From Sva-07 sp031430875 (GTDB lineage: Bacteria > Actinomycetota > Acidimicrobiia > Acidimicrobiales > Ilumatobacteraceae), in NCBI GenBank assembly GCA_031430875.1, contig JANPCI010000086.1, positions 1-20,279 on the forward strand: a stretch of 20,279 nt of DNA. Direction: 5' to 3'. Position numbers and translations under genes: made by a program. The notes under the pieces are model-generated. The model had not been told where the DNA came from. It did not search any database and worked only from the letters and a program-made list of their open reading frames with translations. Every line of letters starts with the position of its first letter. Within the stretch, counting starts at the first letter, position 1. Of this stretch, positions 1 through 5,926 are shown piece after piece.

Positions 1-1
1 G

Positions 2-727
2 GTCGGCGCGGTACAGGGCAGCCAGGCATGGAGCTCGATCTTCCGGCCGGGTTCGATCTTCCGCAAGGGTTACACCGACAGCCCGCGCAACCGCAGCTAC
101 GTCATCATGAACTCGGTGCTCTATCACCTGCACCCGGTGAAGGTGAAGCGCCACGCCGTCAAGGTCAGCTACACCCTGTGTCTCGGCGGGCTCAGCTTCT
201 TCCTGTTCATCCTGCTGACGGTCACCGGCATCTTCCTGATGTTCTTCTACCGGCCCGAGACCACTGCGGCGTGGAATGACATCCAGAACCTGCAGACCTC
301 GGTCACGTTCGGATTCCTGGTGCGCAACATGCATCGATGGGGAGCTCACCTCATGGTGCTTGCGGTGTTCCTCCACATGGCCCGCGTCTTCTATCACGGC
401 GCCTACAAGGCACCCCGCGAGTTCAACTGGGTGATCGGCGTGATCCTGCTGACCCTCACGCTGCTGCTGTCGTTCACCGGCTATCTGCTGCCGTGGGATC
501 AGTTGGCGCTGTGGGCCGTCACCGTGGGTACCAACATGATGGGCTATACGCCGGTGTTCGGCCAGGAGGTCAGGTTCGTCTTGCTGGGCGGTGCCGAAAT
601 CGGCTCCGAGACCCTGCTGCGATGGTACGTGTTGCACGTGTTGTTCCTGCCGTTCGTGATCGTCATCTTCATGGCGATCCACTTCTGGCGAGTCCGCAAG
701 GACGGCGGAATTTCGGGCCCACTGTGA
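2..727 (+). CDS. Cytochrome b6-like subunit of bc-type quinol:cytochrome c reductase (5' partial)
   Basis: This is the di-heme membrane subunit that oxidises and reduces quinone in a bc/b6f-type complex. The frame is open back to base 2, so the true start lies outside the window; the ATG at 107 is internal because conserved sequence precedes it. Heme-ligand histidine codons are at 332 and 374 (13 residues between) and at 635 and 680 (14 between), the spacing of cytochrome b6 and Firmicutes QcrB rather than mitochondrial cytochrome b. A Cys at 179-181 in a CLGG motif matches the cysteine that binds the extra heme c_i in those proteins. The motif LPWDQ and the C-terminal RKDGGISGPL are also typical. 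The protein ends after four helices, so the remaining helices come from the next gene. It is the first visible gene of the operon. Family assignment is firm; the substrate (probably menaquinol) is inferred. Confidence 0.93.
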   Translation, partial: VGAVQGSQAWSSIFRPGSIFRKGYTDSPRNRSYVIMNSVLYHLHPVKVKRHAVKVSYTLCLGGLSFFLFILLTVTGIFLMFFYRPETTAAWNDIQNLQTSVTFGFLVRNMHRWGAHLMVLAVFLHMARVFYHGAYKAPREFNWVIGVILLTLTLLLSFTGYLLPWDQLALWAVTVGTNMMGYTPVFGQEVRFVLLGGAEIGSETLLRWYVLHVLFLPFVIVIFMAIHFWRVRKDGGISGPL

Positions 728-795
728 TTTCTTGTGCTGGCGCGATGTGGAGCGTTGACGTGAATTCGACTGTTGACTGGAAGATGAGGTGAACG
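728..795 (+). other. Intergenic gap, largest in the window
   Basis: These 68 bases separate the two halves of cytochrome b. They hold a Shine-Dalgarno-like GAGG at 786-789, six bases before the ATG at 796. Two TTGAC words occur (from 755 and 773) but no -10 box lies at a proper distance, so I do not call a promoter. No hairpin or gene is apparent. Confidence 0.6.
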
Positions 796-1587
796 ATGAC
801 TGAAATCCCAGAGCATCTCCTCAAGCGGGCGGCTGCCGCACGCGACAAATCGGCTGAGGCTGCGCCCGCCGCCGAGGTCGTGTCCGATGCGCCCGTCGAG
901 GCTGCAGCCCCCTCCGATTCGCGTATCCCCGATCACCTGTTGCAGCGCAGCCAGGCGGCCAAGGCAGCAAAGGCCGGCGGCGAGACCGATGCGCCCACCT
1001 CCGGCGGTTCTGTTGCCGTTGCCGAAAAGATCGGTGCCGTCGTTGCTGCGGCACCAGCCGGTGGTGGCGTGCCGGTGGGCGCGGGCCCGGGTGGCCACAC
1101 TCAGCGCCTCCTGACCGTCGTCAAGTCGGGCTCGATCCAAGACGTCAAGGCGGTACCGGTCGACAAGGTCCACACCTGGCCGCACCTGCTCGCTGCCGAG
1201 TTCGTCGCGGCGCTGGCGTGCACAGCGTTCGTCTTCATCTTCTCGGTGTTCGTGAACGCGCCGTTGCTCCAGTTGGCGAACACGAACCTCACGCCCAACC
1301 CGTCGAAGGCGCCGTGGTACTTCCTCGGCCTCCAGGAGCTGCTCACGACGTTCCACCCGATGGTGGCGGGCGTGACCCTTCCCGGTGTCGGGCTCATTGC
1401 ACTCATCCTTGCGCCGTATCTGGACCGTAATCCTTCCAACAAGCCAGAGGATCGCAAGTTCATGTACGGCCTGCAAACCGTGCATCTCATGTTCTGGGCG
1501 GTCCTCGTGATCATCGGATCGTTCTTCCGTGGGCCTGGCTTCAACTTCGTCCTTCCCTGGGTCGAAGGTCTGTTCTTCGAGTTGTGA
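796..1587 (+). CDS. Cytochrome b subunit IV-like protein with long N-terminal extension
   Basis: This supplies the C-terminal part of cytochrome b, completing the quinol-oxidation (Qo) site with the preceding gene. It has 263 residues against about 160 for plant subunit IV. Residues 1 to about 125 form an Ala/Pro/Gly-rich, probably cytoplasmic extension in which a short motif is duplicated: IPEHLLKR at 4-11 and IPDHLLQR at 44-51, each followed by an Ala/Lys/Arg-rich helix-like stretch. The membrane domain follows, with helices near 130-152, 190-209 and 226-244. The Qo motif, PEWY in most families, reads APWY at 172-175, so the catalytic Glu position is Pro. GAGG at 786-789 supports the ATG. 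The stop lies 25 bases before the Rieske start. Assignment to the family is solid; the role of the extension is unknown. Confidence 0.9.
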   Translation: MTEIPEHLLKRAAAARDKSAEAAPAAEVVSDAPVEAAAPSDSRIPDHLLQRSQAAKAAKAGGETDAPTSGGSVAVAEKIGAVVAAAPAGGGVPVGAGPGGHTQRLLTVVKSGSIQDVKAVPVDKVHTWPHLLAAEFVAALACTAFVFIFSVFVNAPLLQLANTNLTPNPSKAPWYFLGLQELLTTFHPMVAGVTLPGVGLIALILAPYLDRNPSNKPEDRKFMYGLQTVHLMFWAVLVIIGSFFRGPGFNFVLPWVEGLFFEL

Positions 1588-1594
1588 CATCGCG

Positions 1595-1600
1595 AAAGGA
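1595..1600 (+). promoter_or_regulatory. Ribosome binding site of the Rieske gene
   Basis: AAAGGA lies 12 bases before the ATG at 1613. It helps choose this start over an upstream in-frame candidate at 1529, which would lie inside the preceding gene. The spacing is longer than ideal. Confidence 0.45.
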
Positions 1601-1612
1601 AATCCCCCAGTC

Positions 1613-2476
1613 ATGAGTACTGCAGCAGTGATCGCCATCGCCATCGGCGTGGTCGTGGTTCTCGGCGCCATCTCCTTCTTCACCATGGCGCGTCGTAGCG
1701 ACGTTCGCGGCGCCGGCGCACTGTCCGGTGAGACCGTGCAACGAGATCGAGCGGCCCGCAAGCAGACCGATCCGATCGTCGATGCACCGACGGCTGCCTC
1801 GGTCGAGGCAGCCGGTTTGGCCTCGCGGAGCAATGAAGTCGAACTGCGCCCTCAGGCCGAAATCGTCGAGTGGACGCCGCCCGACCCCGAAATGATCGGT
1901 GTCACACGACGTCAGTTCTTCAACCGGGCAACGGTGTCGCTCATGGGTATCGGCATCGGAGCCTTCGCTGCGGCAGCGTTCGTGGCGTTCCTCTGGCCGA
2001 GCGGCACCGGTGGGTTCGGTGGGGACGTCGCCGTCGGCAAGATCGACACCATCAAGGCCGGCATCAAGCAGGGCAACGGGTTCTTCTATGTCCCCGAGGC
2101 GCGATCATGGATCACCGAGTATCCGGCCGAGGGGTTGCCTCTCGCCGAGAAGGTGTACGCCGAATCGCTGCTCGTTGCCATGCGCCAGGGATTGACCGTC
2201 ATGAGCCAGAAGTGCCCGCACCTCGGGTGTCGTATTCCTCAGTGCAACACGAGCCAGTGGTTCGAATGCCAGTGTCACGGGTCGCAGTACAACCGCAACG
2301 GTGAGAAGAAGGCCGGCCCGGCACCGCGCGGCATGGACAGGTACCCGGCGACGATCGCTGCCAATGGTGATGTCTCGATCAACACCGGCCAACTGGTTCC
2401 CGGGCCTTCGATCGGCACCAACACGACCGGCCAGGAAGCCGAAGGCCCGCACTGCACCAGTGGTGAGAAGCACTGA
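1613..2476 (+). CDS. Rieske [2Fe-2S] protein with internal Tat motif
   Basis: The Rieske subunit passes electrons from quinol at the Qo site to cytochrome c. The 287-residue protein has a first hydrophobic helix at about 4-23, a polar linker, a twin-arginine motif (TRRQFFN, R99-R100) directly before a second helix (about 107-128), then the Rieske fold on the outer face. Cluster ligands are C201 and H203 in box I (CPHLGC) and C219 and H222 in box II (CQCHGS). C206 and C221 fit the conserved disulfide, and C211 is extra. The helix-then-Tat-helix layout resembles actinobacterial Rieske proteins, known to need both Sec and Tat; Streptomyces has three helices and this one appears to have two. The stop overlaps the next ATG by one base, indicating coupled translation. 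Function is very secure; topology is inferred. Confidence 0.95.
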   Translation: MSTAAVIAIAIGVVVVLGAISFFTMARRSDVRGAGALSGETVQRDRAARKQTDPIVDAPTAASVEAAGLASRSNEVELRPQAEIVEWTPPDPEMIGVTRRQFFNRATVSLMGIGIGAFAAAAFVAFLWPSGTGGFGGDVAVGKIDTIKAGIKQGNGFFYVPEARSWITEYPAEGLPLAEKVYAESLLVAMRQGLTVMSQKCPHLGCRIPQCNTSQWFECQCHGSQYNRNGEKKAGPAPRGMDRYPATIAANGDVSINTGQLVPGPSIGTNTTGQEAEGPHCTSGEKH

Positions 2477-3534
2477 TGATTGCACTCACGACCACGACGA
2501 TCGGCATCATCGGCCTGGTCATCATTGTCGCCGGATGGATCATCTACGGGCTGTTCAACGTGGTGGCCGGCCGCAAGGAGGTCGGCTCGGAGATCGAGCT
2601 GGCCGCCAACCTCAAGCCGTACTACGACGACGAAACCTTGGAAGGCCCGCGGCTCGAGCGGGTGCAGTTCTGGGGCGTCGTGCTGCTCGCCGTGATCGTT
2701 GTTGCCCTGCCCCTCTACTGGATATTCGAGCCGAGTCGGCAGGCCGGAGCCCAGGAGAAGTGGGACGCCCGTTTTGCAAGCTGGGGTTCTCAGCTGTTCC
2801 AACCGACCGCTGAGGGTGGATTCAACTGCGCCGGATGCCACGGCGGCATGCAGGCCGTCGGTGGCGAGGCGCCGTTCACGGTCACCGATCCGGTCACGCA
2901 AGAGGTGCAGGCGGTCAACTGGAAAGCGCCGGCGCTCAACACGGTGCTCTACAGGTTCGACGAGAGCGAGATTCGTTTCATCCTCAACTACGGCCGTCCG
3001 TTCTCACCGATGTCGCCATGGGGTCTCGTGGGTGGCGGCCCGATGAACGCCCAGCAGATCAACAATCTGATTGCGTACATGAAGAGCATCCAGATCCCTC
3101 GTGAGAACTGTGCCGAGGGCGAGGATCCCCTCATCTGCGACTCCGGCAACCTGCCGGCAGAGTTGCAGACCGAGGTCCAGACCGCTGCCGAGAAGGCCGT
3201 TGCCGACGGCGAGGCCGACACAGTCGGTGAGGCACTGTTCAACCTCGAATTGGCGAGCGGCGCCTACAGCTGTGCACGCTGTCACACCCTCGGGTGGAGC
3301 TACGGCCAGCCAACGGTGTCGGGCCAAGGTGCGTTTGGTTGGAACCTCACCGGAGGTTCGGTCAACAACCACTTCGCGAGCCAGGATCAGCTCGTCGAGT
3401 TCCTCCAGAACGGTTCAGAGTTCGGAAAGTTGTATGGTCGCAACGGGCAAGGCTCCGGCCGGATGCCTGGATTTGGATCGCTCCTCACTGACGAGCAGAT
3501 CGATTCCGTCCTCGAGTACGTACGGAGCTTGTGA
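2476..3534 (+). CDS. Membrane-anchored di-heme cytochrome c of the bc complex
   Basis: This 352-residue protein probably carries electrons from Rieske toward the terminal oxidase without a separate soluble cytochrome c. Two hydrophobic helices lie near 8-28 and 64-84, followed by two cytochrome c domains. The heme-binding motifs are CAGCH at 118-122 and CARCH at 266-270. Candidate axial methionines are M179 and M330 (in SGRMPGFG). Mycobacterial and Corynebacterium QcrC is also di-heme, but there the main anchor is C-terminal, whereas this anchor is N-terminal. A Cys pair between the domains (C203 and C212 by my count) could form a disulfide. The ATG overlaps the Rieske stop by one base, and GGTGAG at 2462-2467 could serve as ribosome binding site. 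The heme count is read directly; the partner oxidase is not in the window. Confidence 0.92.
   Translation: MIALTTTTIGIIGLVIIVAGWIIYGLFNVVAGRKEVGSEIELAANLKPYYDDETLEGPRLERVQFWGVVLLAVIVVALPLYWIFEPSRQAGAQEKWDARFASWGSQLFQPTAEGGFNCAGCHGGMQAVGGEAPFTVTDPVTQEVQAVNWKAPALNTVLYRFDESEIRFILNYGRPFSPMSPWGLVGGGPMNAQQINNLIAYMKSIQIPRENCAEGEDPLICDSGNLPAELQTEVQTAAEKAVADGEADTVGEALFNLELASGAYSCARCHTLGWSYGQPTVSGQGAFGWNLTGGSVNNHFASQDQLVEFLQNGSEFGKLYGRNGQGSGRMPGFGSLLTDEQIDSVLEYVRSL
3524..3527 (+). promoter_or_regulatory. Ribosome binding site deciding the start of the unknown gene
   Basis: GGAG ends nine bases before the ATG at 3537. It favours that ATG over the in-frame GTG at 3531, which would be only three bases from the GGAG. 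Confidence 0.55.
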
Positions 3535-3536
3535 AC

Positions 3537-4400
3537 ATGTCGTTGTTGGCAATCGGATGGGAGCCTGAGATTCGGGGCCTACTCACCGTCATCATCGCTG
3601 TGGTCGTTCTCATGGGCAGCATCTACGGCATCATGGCCACCAACCTCGGATCGCGCCTGGCGTTCCTGGTCACCATTGCGGCCCTCTCCGGCTGGATGAT
3701 GCTGATGGGTGCTGTCTGGATGATCTACGGCATCGGCCTGCGTGGCCCTGACCCGACCTGGCAACCGGTCGCTGGATCAGCGGTGTTGCAGGACGCGAAT
3801 GCGCTCGGCTCCGCCGGGGTTCTCGATCCCAACGCCGACGTTGCCGAAGGTGCAACGGCCACCGAATCGGCCGAAGCTGTGAGTGCAGCGTTCCTCGAGC
3901 AGGGCTGGGTGGTGCTCGACAAGTCATCACCGGTGTTCGGCCAAGCGCAAGCCGCTGCCACCGAACTCCTCATCGAGGAGGAGGCGTTCACCGCTGGACA
4001 GTTCGAGATCGTCGAAGTCTTCGACATCGGGGGCGAGCGCTACCCGAAGATCAACGACTCGCTCGACTTCCTCGCCTTCCGGCACACGCCGCACTACGTG
4101 GTTGCCGAGGCGGCGTCGTTCGTGCCGGTACGCACCGAGCCCGGCCGTGCGCCCGTGCGGCCCGAGGTCGACGAGAGCCGCCAGCGCGTCTACGTGTACA
4201 TGATCCGTGATCTCGGTGCCCGTCGCCAACCGCCGGCGGTGCTGTTGGTCGGTGCCGGCTTGATCTTCTTTGCGTCGTGCTACCTGCTCAACCGTCGTGA
4301 CCGGACCCGGCGGGCGAACCTTGCTCAGCCCTTGCCGGCTGTCAGGGTCGAGGCCACTGTCGTTGCCCCTGATCGCGAAAAGGTCGACGTCGGCGTCTGA
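3537..4400 (+). CDS. Unrecognised three-helix membrane protein at the bc/complex I junction
   Basis: I do not recognise this 287-residue protein. Two hydrophobic helices lie near 14-34 and 41-67, joined by a short loop. A polar domain of about 165 residues (about 69-231) follows, then a third helix near 232-253 and a basic-then-polar tail starting NRRDRTRR. The polar domain begins with a Gly/Pro/Trp segment (GPDPTWQP) and has an Ala/Glu-rich middle. I see no CXXCH, no Cys cluster and no metal-ligand pattern; the only Cys I noted is in the last helix. The topology suggests the domain faces outside if the N-terminus is outside the cytoplasmic face, but this is uncertain. It lies 2 bases after the cytochrome c stop and 2 bases before nuoA, so it is probably co-expressed. 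An accessory or assembly subunit of the bc complex is a reasonable guess, not a demonstrated function. Confidence 0.85.
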   Translation: MSLLAIGWEPEIRGLLTVIIAVVVLMGSIYGIMATNLGSRLAFLVTIAALSGWMMLMGAVWMIYGIGLRGPDPTWQPVAGSAVLQDANALGSAGVLDPNADVAEGATATESAEAVSAAFLEQGWVVLDKSSPVFGQAQAAATELLIEEEAFTAGQFEIVEVFDIGGERYPKINDSLDFLAFRHTPHYVVAEAASFVPVRTEPGRAPVRPEVDESRQRVYVYMIRDLGARRQPPAVLLVGAGLIFFASCYLLNRRDRTRRANLAQPLPAVRVEATVVAPDREKVDVGV

Positions 4401-4402
4401 AC

Positions 4403-4885
4403 ATGGGTCAGTACCTCCCGATCGTCGTGTTGTTCATCCTCGCCGTGGTGTTCGGCGTGTTGAGCTTCGCGGCGTCGCGATTGCTGGCGCCGCGCCGGCC
4501 GTCGATCGCCAAGGAGGCGCCGTACGAGTGCGGCATCGTGCCGAGTCGTGAGCCGCCCGAGCGGTTCCCGGTGAGCTTCTACATCGTGGCGATGCTGTTC
4601 ATCATGTTCGACATCGAGATCATCTTCCTCTACCCCTACGCGGTGTCGCATTCGACACTTGGCGCGTACGGATTCTGGGCGGTGCTGGCGTTCTCGGTGG
4701 TGTTCTTCGCGACGTTCGTCTACGAGGTCGCCCGCGGTGGCCTCGACTGGGGCCCGCTGCAGCGCGGCAGGCTGCTGTTGACAGACGCGGCGATGGTGTC
4801 GCCCGAACGTACGATTGCCACCACGGTCCGACGCGTCGGTGCCGAGGGCCGCCTGGCACCTGCGGGCACCGAAGAAGCCGCATAG
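4403..4885 (+). CDS. nuoA: NADH:quinone oxidoreductase subunit A
   Basis: NuoA is a small membrane subunit at the junction of the peripheral and membrane arms of complex I, next to the quinone chamber. The sequence has an N-terminal helix (about 4-27) and the diagnostic loop with YECG, followed by the FYIVAMLFIMFDIE helix and a third helix. It has 160 residues; the tail after about residue 115 is a polar extension longer than in most homologues (E. coli 147). I see no strong Shine-Dalgarno close to the ATG. With the previous stop only 2 bases upstream, translation probably depends on reinitiation from the preceding gene. It opens the canonical nuoA-N order. Confidence 0.96.
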   Translation: MGQYLPIVVLFILAVVFGVLSFAASRLLAPRRPSIAKEAPYECGIVPSREPPERFPVSFYIVAMLFIMFDIEIIFLYPYAVSHSTLGAYGFWAVLAFSVVFFATFVYEVARGGLDWGPLQRGRLLLTDAAMVSPERTIATTVRRVGAEGRLAPAGTEEAA

Positions 4886-4892
4886 CGAGTCT

Positions 4893-4896
4893 GGAG
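4893..4896 (+). promoter_or_regulatory. Ribosome binding site of nuoB
   Basis: GGAG lies eight bases before the ATG at 4905. It picks this ATG over an earlier in-frame start at 4815 inside nuoA. Confidence 0.6.
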
Positions 4897-4904
4897 TCAT
4901 CAGC

Positions 4905-5492
4905 ATGGGCATCGTCAACGATGTGCGCGACGACGGCCTTGGTGGCCTGTCGCACAACGTCATCACCGGAAAACTCGAGGATCTCGTCAACTGGTCGCGG
5001 GCGCGCTCGTCGTGGCCGGCGTCGTTCGGTCTCGCCTGCTGTGCGATCGAGATGATGGCAACCGGCGGAGCGCACTACGACATCTCCCGCTTCGGTATGG
5101 AAGTGTTCCGTGCGTCTCCCCGCCAGGCCGACATCATGATCGTCGCCGGTCGGGTCAGCCAGAAGATGGCCCCGGTCCTGCGCCAGGTGTACGACCAGAT
5201 GATGGAGCCCAAGTGGGTCATCTCGATGGGTGTCTGCGCCTCATCGGGCGGCATGTTCAACAACTACGCGATCGTTCAGGGCGTCGACCAGATCGTGCCG
5301 GTCGACGTGTATGCCCCGGGATGCCCGCCCACGCCGGAGACGTTGATCCATGCGATCGAAACCCTGCACGGCTTGATCGAGACCAACCAGATCATGAAGC
5401 GGCGTGATGAGTCCGGCGCGGGTGCCAACGTCCACGTCGAGTACATCGAACCCACAGGTGTGCCCGTTCTGCTCGGAGTGTCGAAGCCATGA
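4905..5492 (+). CDS. nuoB: NADH:quinone oxidoreductase subunit B (N2 cluster)
   Basis: NuoB carries cluster N2, the last iron-sulfur centre before quinone in complex I. The 195-residue protein has all four ligands of the unusual site: tandem C45-C46 in GLACCAIEMM, C111 in GVCASSGG, and C140 in PGCPPTPE. The surrounding segments, including RASPRQADIMIVAG and the basic QKMAP stretch, are typical. It has no membrane helix and sits on the cytoplasmic side between NuoD and NuoH. Its stop overlaps the nuoC ATG by four bases (ATGA). The gap from nuoA is 19 bases and contains the ribosome binding site. Nothing is unusual in the core; the 35-residue leader before the first ligand region is polar and variable. 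Confidence 0.97.
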   Translation: MGIVNDVRDDGLGGLSHNVITGKLEDLVNWSRARSSWPASFGLACCAIEMMATGGAHYDISRFGMEVFRASPRQADIMIVAGRVSQKMAPVLRQVYDQMMEPKWVISMGVCASSGGMFNNYAIVQGVDQIVPVDVYAPGCPPTPETLIHAIETLHGLIETNQIMKRRDESGAGANVHVEYIEPTGVPVLLGVSKP

Positions 5493-5926
5493 ACGGCCAG
5501 GATGTCCTCCACGTCGCACGCGATGCGTACCTCGACACCGTCAAGCACCTCGTCGATGACGGCTACACCATGTGTATCGATCTGACCGGCGTCGACTACC
5601 TCGAGTTGCCCGGGCGCTCGCTGCCCGACGGCATCGTCGCCGAGCGCTTCGAAGTCGTGGTGAACCTGCTCGACATGCGCCAGCGACGACGTGTCCGTCT
5701 GCGAGTTCAGGTGCCAGAGGCAGATGCCGTCGTGCCGACGCTGTTCGACGTCTACCCGGGTACTGAGGCAATGGAGCGCGAGGTGTTCGACATGTTCGGT
5801 GTGGAGTTCACCGATCATCCCGACCTCACCCGCATCCTCATGCCCGAAGACTGGATCGGCCACCCTCTGCGCAAAGACTTCGACGTGGGCCGCATCCCCG
5901 TGCAGTTCAAGGAGGCGAACGCATGA
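5489..5926 (+). CDS. nuoC: NADH:quinone oxidoreductase subunit C (30 kDa family)
   Basis: NuoC is a soluble structural subunit of the complex I connecting module, packed against NuoD; it carries no cofactor. It is recognised by the 30-kDa-subunit signature starting at MEREVFDMFGV (M95 to V105) and continuing with HPDLTRILMPEDW and GHPLRKDF near the C-terminus. At 145 residues it is short compared with many homologues of about 180 to 240, mostly because the N-terminal part is compact. It is separate from nuoD, unlike the fused nuoCD of E. coli. The start overlaps the nuoB stop (ATGA) and its own stop overlaps the nuoD start (ATGA), so translation of B, C and D is probably coupled. Confidence 0.95.
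   Translation: MNGQDVLHVARDAYLDTVKHLVDDGYTMCIDLTGVDYLELPGRSLPDGIVAERFEVVVNLLDMRQRRRVRLRVQVPEADAVVPTLFDVYPGTEAMEREVFDMFGVEFTDHPDLTRILMPEDWIGHPLRKDFDVGRIPVQFKEANA

Noticed and set aside
755..778. Two TTGAC words as promoter -35 boxes
   Set aside because: No -10-like hexamer lies 16-18 bases downstream and the flanking genes appear to be co-transcribed.
728..795. Possible frameshift or stop splitting a single cytochrome b gene
   Set aside because: The first part ends at the normal b6 C-terminus and the second has its own ribosome binding site and a 125-residue N-terminal extension, so the split looks genuine.
544..1833. Long open frame on the minus strand opposite cytochrome b, subunit IV and Rieske
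   Set aside because: It is antisense to clear genes, has low-complexity Arg/Ala/Glu-rich composition and no recognisable domain; such frames are common in high-GC DNA.
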